Assembly (NCBI RefSeq): GCF_000426185.1
Contig: NZ_AUEW01000001.1
Location: 620,001 to 684,000 of the forward strand
Reading direction: 5' to 3'
DNA length: 64,000 nt
From: Cellulomonas sp. URHD0024
GTDB taxonomy: Bacteria > Actinomycetota > Actinomycetes > Actinomycetales > Cellulomonadaceae
In this document: positions 37,278 through 46,014 of the stretch, piece by piece
Layout: each line of letters opens with the position of its first letter
How positions within the stretch are numbered: the first letter of the stretch is position 1
Notes under the pieces: model-generated
Databases searched by the model: none
What the model saw: only the letters and a program-made list of their open reading frames with translations
Told to the model about the DNA's origin: nothing
Made by a program: the position numbers and the translations under genes

Positions 37278-38039
37278 GTGAGCGCCGAGGATCTCCCCGC
37301 CGACGAACCGGCCGCACCGCCCGCCCGCACGAGGACGAGCTGGGCCGTACGCCGCCGCGAGCCGGACCGGTTCGCCTTGGTCCTCACCCTCCTGGTGACC
37401 GCGTACGTGCTCTCCGCGCTGGGGGGCAAGGACTGGGTGCAGGTCGTCGTGGCGGTCCTCTACGTCGGCGCCCTGTTCGTCGCGATCCGGTCGTCGCGCG
37501 TCGAGGGTCGCGCACGCATCGTCATCCGCGCCATCCCGCTCGCCGCCGCCGTCGTCAGCCTCGCCGCCTTCGTGGCGCTACCGCGGCAGGACGCGTACGG
37601 CGTCCTGAACGCGGCGGTGGCCACCATCCTGGTCACCGCCCTGGTGGTCATCCTCGACCGGATCCTGCGGCGTTCTGCCGTCACCCTGCAGTCGATCTTC
37701 GGGGCCTTGAGCGCCTACCTCCTGATCGGCATGATCTTCACGGCGGTGTTCGGCGTGCTCGCGTGGCTGGGCCCTTCCCCGTTCTTCGCCGGTGGCCAGG
37801 AGGTGAGCCAGCGGGCGCTGCAGTACTTCTCCTACACGACGCTGACGACCCTGGGCTACGGCGACTACACCGCGGCAGAGTTTCCGGGGCGCAACATCGC
37901 GACGTTCGAGGCGCTGGTCGGCCAGATCTTCCTGGCGACCTTGGTGGCGCGCCTCGTCGCCTCCTTCACCGTCACCCCTCGCCGGTCGAGGCTCGGCACG
38001 ACGATCGACACGACGAGCCCGGACGCACCGGGCGAGTGA
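37278..38039 (+). CDS. Potassium channel family protein
   Basis: This 253-residue membrane protein has about six hydrophobic helices and ends with a pore module: outer helix (AYLLIGMIFTAVFGVLAWL), pore helix plus filter (YFSYTTLTTLGYGDYTA, containing the K+ filter TLGYGD) and inner helix (ALVGQIFLATLVARLVASF). The first helices form a non-voltage-sensing domain, lacking a regular Arg ladder. No cytoplasmic RCK domain is fused. It is transcribed from a leaderless promoter, and its stop is 12 nt from that of the convergent DUF6421 gene. Confidence 0.9.
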   Translation: MSAEDLPADEPAAPPARTRTSWAVRRREPDRFALVLTLLVTAYVLSALGGKDWVQVVVAVLYVGALFVAIRSSRVEGRARIVIRAIPLAAAVVSLAAFVALPRQDAYGVLNAAVATILVTALVVILDRILRRSAVTLQSIFGALSAYLLIGMIFTAVFGVLAWLGPSPFFAGGQEVSQRALQYFSYTTLTTLGYGDYTAAEFPGRNIATFEALVGQIFLATLVARLVASFTVTPRRSRLGTTIDTTSPDAPGE

Positions 38040-38051
38040 GCCCCCGGCCGG

Positions 38052-39875
38052 TCAGGCTGTGATGCCGGAGGTCGACGCGACGACGTCGGCGATCTTGCGC
38101 GAGAGCGCCTCGTAGAACATCGACAGAGGGAACTCGTCGTCGAGCACCGCGTCGGTGAGGCCCTTGGGCGGACCGTCCAGCGGCAGGTCGCGGACTGCCC
38201 ACGCCGATGCGGGGTGTGCCGTGAGCGTGCCCGACACCAGCGCGTACGCAGCGAGCCAGTGGGCGGTCTTCGGTCGGTCGATCGAGCGCCAGTAGAGCTG
38301 CTCGATCTGCTCGGCGAGCGCGATGACCGCGTCGGGGACCTTCGGCCAGTCGATGGTCAGCCGCGAGTCGGTCCAGTGCAGCACGTGGCGTTGGTGGAGC
38401 CAGGCGAAGAGCAGCTGGCCGCCGAGCCCGTCGTAGTTGCGGACGCGGGTGCCGGTGACGGGGAACCGGAAGATGCGGTCGAACAGGATCGCGTACTGCA
38501 CGAACCGTGCGTGCGGCACCCCGTCGGCCTCGAGCCGGACCGCCGCCCGAAACGCGGTCAGGTCGCAGCGCAGCTCCTCGAGCGAGTACAGGAAGTACGG
38601 CATCCGCTGCTTGATCATGAACGGGTCGAACGGCAGGTCGCCGCGCATGTGCGTGCGGTCGTGCACCAGGTCCCACAGGACGAACGTCTCCTCGGCCAGG
38701 TGCTGGTCGTCGAGGAGCCGCGCCGCGTCGGGGGGCAGCGCCAGACGCGTGGTGTCGGCGGCAGCGCGCACGACGCGGCGGAACCGCGCAGCCTCCCGGT
38801 CGGCGAAGATCGCGCCCCACGTGAAGGTGGGGACCTCGCGCACGGCCACGGTCTCCGGGAAGAGCACGGCCGAGTTGGTGTCGTAGCCGGGCGTGAAGTC
38901 GAGGAAGGTGACGGGCACGAACATCCCGTTGCTGAACTGGGTGGCCTCCAGGTCGGCGACGAGGTCGGGCCAGCGCACCCGGAGCAGAACCGCCTCGATC
39001 CGCCGGTCCGTGCTGCCGTTCTGCGTGTACATCGGGAACACGACCAGGTGCACCAGTCCGTCGGTGCGCTGCGTCTCGGGTCGGAAGGCGACCAGTGAGT
39101 CGAGGAAGTCGGGGACCTGGAAGCCGGTGTCGGCCCACCGCGAGATGTCCTTGCCCACCGCCGTCAGGTACTCCTCGTCGTGCGGGAGCGCCGGGACGAG
39201 CGCGCTGACAGCGAGATCGATCGCCGTGACGAGCTCGCGAGCGCGGTCGTGCTGCCGCGGATCCGCGACCGACCCGTCCTTGACCTGCAGCCGTTGCAGC
39301 TCCGAGACGTCGGCCTTGAGCCGCTGCCAGGCCGGGTGGTCGATCAGCGGGTCGGGCTCCAGGGCGGCCGAGAGAGCCGGCGGGGCAGCCCAGCACACGG
39401 CGTTGAGGAGCAGCTCGGGGCTGCCGGCGAGCGGATCGACCCCGAGGGCGAGCGTCGCGGGCCCGCCGTCCTGACGCGATCCGGCCGCGACGACAGGCCC
39501 GCGTCCGCCGAGCCGGAGCATCGGGACGGCTGGGTCCTCGACGGCGAGCGCGCAGCGCACCGGCAGCGTGAGGTCGTCGGTCCACGCCAGCAGGTCCTGA
39601 GCGCCGAGGTCTGCCGCAGCGAGCATGTCGGTCTTCTCGGTGGGACGGGTCGCGATACCTCGGGAGGCGAGCAGGGCGGTCGTGGCGGGTCCCTCGTGCC
39701 CCGTCACGAGGACGACGGCGCCGGACCGGGTGGCAGGAGGATCGGTGCCCGGCAGGACGAGCACGACGTCGGGGTTCTCGTCGGCGCCGACCAGCTCGAT
39801 CCCGCGCCGCTCCAGATGCGACTGGTGGGCAGGCGGCAGGTCCCCGGTCACGTGCAGGGTGGGAAAGAGGCTCAT
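38052..39875 (-). CDS. DUF6421 family protein
   Basis: This 607-residue protein matches DUF6421: HPAWQRLKADVSELQ, DGLVHLVVFPMYTQNG, PGYDTNSAVLFPETVAVRE and the very conserved VHDRTHMRGDLPFDPFMIKQR, with SLEELRCDLTAFRAAV after it and MFYEALSRKIADVVASTSGIT at the end. The paired His in HDRTH with nearby acidic residues could bind a metal, but no activity is known. The first ~185 residues look like an added alpha/beta domain (VVLVLPGTDPP, then VVLVTGHEGPATTALLASRG). It lies 1.7 kb from the atypical SDR gene, a neighbour pair I associate with actinobacteria. ATG 39875 gives a good N-terminus. Confidence 0.85.
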   Translation of the reverse strand: MSLFPTLHVTGDLPPAHQSHLERRGIELVGADENPDVVLVLPGTDPPATRSGAVVLVTGHEGPATTALLASRGIATRPTEKTDMLAAADLGAQDLLAWTDDLTLPVRCALAVEDPAVPMLRLGGRGPVVAAGSRQDGGPATLALGVDPLAGSPELLLNAVCWAAPPALSAALEPDPLIDHPAWQRLKADVSELQRLQVKDGSVADPRQHDRARELVTAIDLAVSALVPALPHDEEYLTAVGKDISRWADTGFQVPDFLDSLVAFRPETQRTDGLVHLVVFPMYTQNGSTDRRIEAVLLRVRWPDLVADLEATQFSNGMFVPVTFLDFTPGYDTNSAVLFPETVAVREVPTFTWGAIFADREAARFRRVVRAAADTTRLALPPDAARLLDDQHLAEETFVLWDLVHDRTHMRGDLPFDPFMIKQRMPYFLYSLEELRCDLTAFRAAVRLEADGVPHARFVQYAILFDRIFRFPVTGTRVRNYDGLGGQLLFAWLHQRHVLHWTDSRLTIDWPKVPDAVIALAEQIEQLYWRSIDRPKTAHWLAAYALVSGTLTAHPASAWAVRDLPLDGPPKGLTDAVLDDEFPLSMFYEALSRKIADVVASTSGITA

Positions 39876-40027
39876 GGGGGGAATCTCACTATCCGGACGG
39901 CAGCGTTACCGCACGGTACGGTCTGGCGGCGGCGCGGTCAACGGAGGCCGGACGGCGCACGTCGTGCGCTCGCTGCGGCGGCCGACGCTGCCGAGCGGGT
40001 CGGCGGCTCCTCCCCCACACTGATCCG

Positions 40028-41107
40028 ATGCGGAGCGTCGGCGTCGAGGAAGAGTTCTTGCTCGTCACACCCGACGGGCAGCCCCACGCCGTCGCGACAG
40101 CAGTGCTGCGCCATGCGGCCGACGAGCCGTCGTCGGGCGACGCACCGGGCGGAGATGTCGAGAAGGAGTTCAAGCAGGAGCAGATCGAGACGTCCACGCA
40201 CCCGTGCACCGACCTCGCGGATCTCGTCGACCAGATCCGGACCGGACGTTCGCGGGCCGACGCGCTCGCCGGACGCGCCGGCGCTCGTGTGGCAGCCCTG
40301 GCCACGGCACCGCAGGCCGTCGAGTCGACCGTCCTGCCCGACCGGCGCGCGCACGCGATCCGGGCGGAGTTCGGCCAGACCGCCCGGGAGCAGCTGACCT
40401 GCGGCTGCCACGTCCACGTGGAGGTCGCCGACGACGACGAGGGCGTGCGGATCCTCGACCGCCTCCGCCCGTGGACCGCGATCCTGCTTGCCCTGTCCGG
40501 GAACAGCCCGTCGTGGCAGGGCAGGCACACCGGCTACGCCAGCTACCGCTCGCAGGTCTGGGGTCGCTGGCCGACGGCCGGTCCGACCGCTCCCTTCGGC
40601 GATGCTGCCGGCTATCGGGCCGTCATCGACGGTCTTCTGCGCTCGGGGACGATCCTCGACGAGGGGATGGTCTACTTCGACGCCCGCCTGTCCTCGCGCT
40701 ACCCCACTGTCGAGGTCCGGGTCGCGGACGTCTGCCTCGACGCAGGTGACGCGGCGCTGCAGGCCGCTCTCGTACGCGGGCTCGCGGACACCACGAGCGA
40801 GCCGACGGCCCCGCTGCGGACCGAGCTGCTGCGGGCGGCCGGCTGGCGGGCCGCGCGCTCGGGCCTCACCGGCGACCTGGTCCATCCCCTGTCCGGGACA
40901 CCCGTCCCCGCAGCGGAGGCCGTCGGTGCGCTGGTGGAGCACGTGCGGCCGGCGCTCGTCGCGAACGGCGACGTGGACTGGGTCGAGCACCAGGTCGCCG
41001 CCGTGCTGCGCCGGGGGAACGGCGCGATCCAGCAGCTGGGGTGGCGGGCCGAGGGCGCAGACGACGACGAGGTGGTTCGTCGCGCCGTCGACCGGACGAT
41101 CGCGTAG
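40028..41107 (+). CDS. YbdK-type carboxylate-amine ligase (GCS2 family)
   Basis: This 359-residue enzyme belongs to the glutamate-cysteine ligase 2 family. It begins RSVGVEEEFLLVTPDG, the substrate/metal motif of the family, and continues with KEFKQEQIETSTHPCTDL, CGCHVHVEVADDDEGVRILDRLRPW and TVEVRVADVCLDAGDA. Such proteins join glutamate to an amine or Cys in an ATP-dependent reaction; true gamma-glutamylcysteine synthesis is not certain. A hairpin follows 34 nt after its stop. It is divergent from the DUF6421 gene. Confidence 0.88.
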   Translation: MRSVGVEEEFLLVTPDGQPHAVATAVLRHAADEPSSGDAPGGDVEKEFKQEQIETSTHPCTDLADLVDQIRTGRSRADALAGRAGARVAALATAPQAVESTVLPDRRAHAIRAEFGQTAREQLTCGCHVHVEVADDDEGVRILDRLRPWTAILLALSGNSPSWQGRHTGYASYRSQVWGRWPTAGPTAPFGDAAGYRAVIDGLLRSGTILDEGMVYFDARLSSRYPTVEVRVADVCLDAGDAALQAALVRGLADTTSEPTAPLRTELLRAAGWRAARSGLTGDLVHPLSGTPVPAAEAVGALVEHVRPALVANGDVDWVEHQVAAVLRRGNGAIQQLGWRAEGADDDEVVRRAVDRTIA

Positions 41108-41141
41108 AGAGAGGCTGAACGCGGCAGGGTCCAGGAACCGC

Positions 41142-41177
41142 TGCCGTCGCACCCAGCAGGTCCGGCGGGCGACGGCA
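41142..41177 (+). terminator. Hairpin after the carboxylate-amine ligase gene
   Basis: TGCCGTCGC (41142-41150) pairs with GCGACGGCA (41169-41177) across an 18-nt loop. There is no T tract, so this may be a weak terminator or simply a leader structure of glgX. Confidence 0.35.
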
Positions 41178-41260
41178 ACTGGTCGAGATGTGGCGAAGTC
41201 CACCTGGGCATCGACGTGCACCACGCGCCAGAAGAGTCGAGGGCTGGCACCCTGGAGCGC

Positions 41261-43507
41261 ATGCAGATGTGGCCGGGACGCCCTTACCCGCTGGGCGCCA
41301 CCTACGACGGAACCGGGACCAACTTCGCCCTCTTCTCCGAGGTGGCGCAGCGGGTCGAGCTGTGCCTCATCGCGCCCGACGGCACCGAGACGCGTGTGGA
41401 CCTCACCGAGGTCGACGCGTTCGTGTGGCACGGCTACCTGCCCGCGATCTCGCCCGGCCAGCGCTACGGCTTCCGCGTGCACGGGCCGTACGACCCGGCC
41501 CGGGGTCACCGGTGCAACCCGAACAAGCTGCTGCTCGACCCCTACGCCAAGGCGATCGACGGCCAGATCGACGGCGACCCGTCGCTGTACTCCTACCAGT
41601 TCGGCGCTCCGGACGAGCGCAACGACCAGGACTCCGCGGCGCACACCATGACGTCCGTGGTCATCAGCCCGTACTTCGACTGGGGCAACGACCGCCCGCC
41701 CCAGCACCAGTACCACGAGTCGGTCGTCTACGAGGCGCACGTCCGTGGCCTCACCATGCAGCACCCGGCCGTCCCGGACGAGCTGCGCGGCACGTACTCG
41801 GGCTTGGCGCACCCGGCCGTGATCGAGCACCTCACCTCGCTCGGGGTCACCGCGGTCGAGCTCATGCCCGTGCACCAGTTCGTCAACGACCCGTCGCTCG
41901 TCGAGAAGGGCCTGTCGAACTACTGGGGCTACAACACGATCGGCTTCTTCGCGCCGCACAACGGCTACTCCGCGTTCTCGCAGGCCGGTCAGCAGGTGCA
42001 GGAGTTCAAGGCGATGGTCAAGGCGCTGCACCAGGCGGACATCGAGGTGATCCTCGACGTGGTCTACAACCACACCGCCGAAGGAAACCACCTGGGTCCG
42101 ACGCTGAGCTTCCGCGGCATCGACAACGCCAACTACTACCGTCTCGTCGACGAGGACCAGGCGCACTACTTCGACACGACGGGCACCGGCAACTCGCTGC
42201 TCATGCGCTCGCCGCACGTGCTGCAGCTGATCATGGACTCGCTGCGGTACTGGGTGACCGAGATGCACGTCGACGGCTTCCGGTTCGACCTGGCGGCCAC
42301 CCTGGCCCGGCAGTTCCACGAGGTGGATCGGCTCTCGGCGTTCTTCGACCTCGTGCACCAGGACCCGGTCGTCTCGCAGGTCAAGCTCATCGCCGAGCCG
42401 TGGGACATCGGCGAGGGCGGCTACCAGGTGGGCGGCTTCCCCCCGCTGTGGTCGGAGTGGAACGGCAAGTACCGGGACGCGGTGCGTGACTTCTGGCGCG
42501 GGGAGCCTTCCACCCTCGGCGAGTTCGCCAGCCGGCTGTCGGGTTCCTCAGACCTGTACGAGCACACCGGCCGCCGTCCGATCGCCAGCGTCAACTTCGT
42601 CACCGCGCACGACGGCTTCACGCTCGAGGACCTCGTCTCCTACAACGAGAAGCACAACGAGGCGAACGGCGAGGGGAACGCCGACGGCGAGAGCCACAAC
42701 CGGTCCTGGAACTGCGGCGTGGAGGGGCCGACGAAGGACAAGCGCGTCCGCGGGCTGCGGGCACGCCAGCGACGCAACTTCCTGGTCACTCTCCTGCTCT
42801 CGCAGGGCATCCCGATGCTCGCGCACGGCGACGAGCTCGGCCGTTCGCAGCGGGGCAACAACAACGTCTACTGCCAGGACGGCCCGATCTCGTGGATCGA
42901 CTGGGACCTCGACGAGGACAAGACCGCATTGCTCGAGTTCACCCGCCGAGTCGTGCGCCTGCGCCAGGACCACCCGGTGTTCCGGCGTCGTCGCTTCTTC
43001 GCGGGGCAGGCTGAGCACGGCGGCGAGTCCGACCTGCGCGACATCGCCTGGCTCTCCCCGGACGGCCAGCACATGCGCGACGATGCCTGGGGTGCGGACC
43101 ACGCGCGTGCCGTGATGGTCTTCCTCAACGGCGACGCGATCGTCGAGCCGGACGAGCGCGGTCAGGACATCGTGGACGACAGCTTCCTCGTGCTCTTCAA
43201 CGGGCAGCCCCACGGCGTGACGTTCAGGATCCCGGGCAAGGAGTACGGCGAGGCGTGGACCGCTGCGCTCGACACCGACGAGCAGGTCGAGCCCGGGACC
43301 AGCGTGCCGGCAGACGCGGACCTCGAGCTCGCCGAGAAGTCGGTCGTGGTGCTGACCCGGGCTCCGAGGACCGCGGCACCCACGGCCTCGGGCATCGGCG
43401 CCGTCGCGTCGGCGTCGCGCGAGGCGGCCAAGGTGGCGAAGCGGCCGGCGCCGACCGCCGAGACACGGCCGAAGCGCCGCACGACCCGGCCTCGCCCCAG
43501 CGCATGA
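41261..43507 (+). CDS. glgX: Glycogen debranching enzyme GlgX
   Basis: This 748-residue enzyme hydrolyses alpha-1,6 branches of glycogen and is the TreX-type partner of treY and treZ. Visible parts are the CBM48 start (WPGRPYPLGATYDGTGTNFALFSEVA), the GH13 motifs VILDVVYNHTAEG, DGFRFDLAATLARQF (nucleophile Asp), LIAEPWDIGEGGYQVGGFPPLWSEWNGKYRD (acid Glu) and VNFVTAHDGFTLEDLVSYNEKHNEANGEGN. A Lys/Arg/Thr-rich tail follows residue ~715. ATG 41261 has ggag ahead of it; a frame extension to 41216 lacks family residues. Its stop overlaps the treY start, forming a three-gene operon. Confidence 0.95.
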   Translation: MQMWPGRPYPLGATYDGTGTNFALFSEVAQRVELCLIAPDGTETRVDLTEVDAFVWHGYLPAISPGQRYGFRVHGPYDPARGHRCNPNKLLLDPYAKAIDGQIDGDPSLYSYQFGAPDERNDQDSAAHTMTSVVISPYFDWGNDRPPQHQYHESVVYEAHVRGLTMQHPAVPDELRGTYSGLAHPAVIEHLTSLGVTAVELMPVHQFVNDPSLVEKGLSNYWGYNTIGFFAPHNGYSAFSQAGQQVQEFKAMVKALHQADIEVILDVVYNHTAEGNHLGPTLSFRGIDNANYYRLVDEDQAHYFDTTGTGNSLLMRSPHVLQLIMDSLRYWVTEMHVDGFRFDLAATLARQFHEVDRLSAFFDLVHQDPVVSQVKLIAEPWDIGEGGYQVGGFPPLWSEWNGKYRDAVRDFWRGEPSTLGEFASRLSGSSDLYEHTGRRPIASVNFVTAHDGFTLEDLVSYNEKHNEANGEGNADGESHNRSWNCGVEGPTKDKRVRGLRARQRRNFLVTLLLSQGIPMLAHGDELGRSQRGNNNVYCQDGPISWIDWDLDEDKTALLEFTRRVVRLRQDHPVFRRRRFFAGQAEHGGESDLRDIAWLSPDGQHMRDDAWGADHARAVMVFLNGDAIVEPDERGQDIVDDSFLVLFNGQPHGVTFRIPGKEYGEAWTAALDTDEQVEPGTSVPADADLELAEKSVVVLTRAPRTAAPTASGIGAVASASREAAKVAKRPAPTAETRPKRRTTRPRPSA

Positions 43508-46014
43508 CCGACACGCGCCCGACCCCGGCCCGCCGGCTCCCCGCCGCCGGGAGGCCGTTGCCGGTCTCGACGTACCGCGTGCAGCTCGGACCGGACCTGA
43601 CCCTGCGCGACGTCGCCGACCGGGTTCCCTACCTGGCGTCGCTCGGCGTGACGCACGTCTACCTCTCCCCGATCCTGCGGGCCGCGCCGGGATCGACCCA
43701 CGGGTATGACGTCGTCGACCATGACGAGATCGAACCCGCACTCGGCGGTCGTCCGGCCCTCGAGCACCTGGCCGAGGTGGCCCACGCGGCGGGGCTCGGG
43801 CTGGTGCTCGACATCGTGCCCAACCACATGGCCGTGCCGACGCCCGTCTGGCACAACCACGCGCTGTGGTCGGTGCTAGCCGAGGGCCCCGACTCCCCCT
43901 ACGCCGACTGGTTCGACGTCGACTGGTCGGCCGGCGACGGCGCTGTCCTGATGCCCGTGCTGGGCGACCGGATCGGCGCCGTGCTCGGTCGCGACGAGCT
44001 GCTGCTCGAGGAGGTCGAGGTTCCCGGCGAGGGCCTGCGGACCGTCCTGCGCTACTACGACCACGTGTTCCCCGTCCGGCCAGGGACGGAGAGCCTCCCG
44101 CTCGCCGAGCTCGTCGAGCGCCAGCACTACCGCCTGGCCTACTGGCGGGTGGCCGACGAGGAGCTCAACTACCGGCGGTTCTTCGACGTCGGCACGCTGC
44201 TGGCCGTGCGTGTCGAGAACCCCGCGGTCTTCGAGGCGACGCACCGCCTGGTCCTGCAGCTCGTCGCCGACGGCGTGGTCGACGGGCTGCGGATCGACCA
44301 CCCGGACGGGCTGGCTGACCCCGCGGGCTACCTCGCGCGGCTGCGCGAGGCGACCGGGGGCGCGTGGGTCGTCGTGGAGAAGATCCTCGCGGGCAGCGAG
44401 ACGCTGCCGGCCGACTGGGACACCGCCGGAACCACCGGCTACGAAGCCCTCTGGCGGATTCAGCAGACCTTCGTCGACCCGGGCGGCGCGGCCGTCCTGG
44501 ACTCGGTGATGCACCGGCTCACGGGCGACACCTCCGACGCGTTCCCCGGCATCGCCGAGAGAGCCAAGCGCGAGATCGTCGACGGACCCCTCTACGCCGA
44601 GGTCCACCGCCTGGCCTCGCTCGCGGCCGAGATCTGCCACGGCGACCTGCGCCTGCGCGACCACACCTGGCGCGCGCTCGAGGACTGCCTGGTCGAGCTG
44701 CTCGTCGCCTTCGACCGCTACCGGGCCTACGTGGTGCCGGGCGAGCCGGTGCACCCCGAGTCGCTCGAGGTGCTGCAGGCGGCGGCACGGCAGGCACGTC
44801 TGCGGCTGGCGCCCGAGCGGACGGCCACGATGGACGTCGTCGTCGACCTGCTCCTGGGCCGCGAGGTCGGCAGCGCCGGGCAGACCCGCGGACCGCGCCG
44901 CGAGGAGCTCATCGTCCGCTTCCAGCAGACCTGCGGTGCCGTCATGGCCAAGGGTGTCGAGGACACCGCGTTCTACCGCTGGACGCACCTCGTCGGCCTG
45001 TGCGAGGTCGGCGGGGAGCCCGAGCAGTTCGCGCTGACGCCCACCGACCTGTCGGCGTGGGCCGCGCGGATGCAGGTGTCGTCGCCGCTCGGCATGACGA
45101 CCCTGTCCACGCACGACACCAAGCGCGGCGAGGACACCCGCGCGCGGCTCGGAGTCCTCAGCGAGCTGCCCCGCGAGTGGTCGCACCTCGTCGACCGCCT
45201 CCGGGCGGCCAGCGCCCCGTACCGCAGCGCGCTGCTCGACGGCCGGACCGAGTACCTGCTGTGGCAGACGCTCGCCGGTACCTGGACCGAGCGCGGGCCG
45301 ATCAGCGAGGACCGGCTGGTCGAGTACCTGACCAAGGCGGTCCGCGAAGCCAAGTCACGTACCACGTGGACCGCGCCCGACGAGCCCTACGAGCGGGCCG
45401 TCCTGGACGCGGCCCGGCAGGCGCTGGTCGACCCGCAGGTCGCCGCCCTGTTCGGCGAGTGGGAGGTCCGGACCCGCCCGGCCGTCCGTGCCGCGACCCT
45501 CGGCACGAAGCTCGTCCAGCTGACGTTGCCCGGCATCGCCGACGTCTACCAGGGCACCGAGGTGCCCGAACCCGTGCTGGTCGACCCCGACAACCGCAGG
45601 CCCGTCGACGCCGCCGCCCTGGCGGCGCGCCTCGTCCGCCTCGACGACGGCGCCGGTCCGCGGGACCTCGCCGACGAGAAGCTCCTCGTCACGTCCCGGG
45701 CGCTGCGCCTGCGGCACGACCTGCCCGAGGCCTTCGTCGGGCCGACCGCTGGCTTCCGGCCGCTGGCGCACTCGTCGGGGCACTCGTTGACGTATGCCCG
45801 GACCGTCGACGGCGTGCCGCAGGTCGCGGTCGTGGCGACCCGGCTGGCCGCCGCGGTGGACCGACTGGGCGGCTGGGCCGACCACACTGTCGCGCTGCCC
45901 GACGCCGACTGGTTCGACGTGCTCACCGAGCGGCCGGTGACCGGCGGTGTCGTCGACGTCGCCGGTGTGCTGGATCGCCTGCCCGTCGCCCTTCTCGTGC
46001 GGTCGGAGACCTGA
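43504..46014 (+). CDS. treY: Malto-oligosyltrehalose synthase
   Basis: This 836-residue GH13 enzyme rearranges the reducing end of linear maltodextrins to a trehalosyl end. It has STYRVQLGPDLTLRDVADRVPYLASLGVTHVYLSPIL near the start, LVLDIVPNHMAVP, VDGLRIDHPDGLADPAGYL (catalytic Asp), WVVVEKILAGSETLP (catalytic Glu), QTCGAVMAKGVEDTAFYRW and TTLSTHDTKRGEDTRARL. Length is slightly over typical for TreY. The start overlaps the glgX stop and its stop overlaps the treZ start, so the pathway enzymes are coupled. Confidence 0.96.
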   Translation: MTDTRPTPARRLPAAGRPLPVSTYRVQLGPDLTLRDVADRVPYLASLGVTHVYLSPILRAAPGSTHGYDVVDHDEIEPALGGRPALEHLAEVAHAAGLGLVLDIVPNHMAVPTPVWHNHALWSVLAEGPDSPYADWFDVDWSAGDGAVLMPVLGDRIGAVLGRDELLLEEVEVPGEGLRTVLRYYDHVFPVRPGTESLPLAELVERQHYRLAYWRVADEELNYRRFFDVGTLLAVRVENPAVFEATHRLVLQLVADGVVDGLRIDHPDGLADPAGYLARLREATGGAWVVVEKILAGSETLPADWDTAGTTGYEALWRIQQTFVDPGGAAVLDSVMHRLTGDTSDAFPGIAERAKREIVDGPLYAEVHRLASLAAEICHGDLRLRDHTWRALEDCLVELLVAFDRYRAYVVPGEPVHPESLEVLQAAARQARLRLAPERTATMDVVVDLLLGREVGSAGQTRGPRREELIVRFQQTCGAVMAKGVEDTAFYRWTHLVGLCEVGGEPEQFALTPTDLSAWAARMQVSSPLGMTTLSTHDTKRGEDTRARLGVLSELPREWSHLVDRLRAASAPYRSALLDGRTEYLLWQTLAGTWTERGPISEDRLVEYLTKAVREAKSRTTWTAPDEPYERAVLDAARQALVDPQVAALFGEWEVRTRPAVRAATLGTKLVQLTLPGIADVYQGTEVPEPVLVDPDNRRPVDAAALAARLVRLDDGAGPRDLADEKLLVTSRALRLRHDLPEAFVGPTAGFRPLAHSSGHSLTYARTVDGVPQVAVVATRLAAAVDRLGGWADHTVALPDADWFDVLTERPVTGGVVDVAGVLDRLPVALLVRSET

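Noticed and set aside
39907..39918. Short palindrome TACCG-CA-CGGTA between the DUF6421 and ligase genes
   Set aside because: Only 5-base arms; expected by chance in GC-rich DNA and without a second copy.
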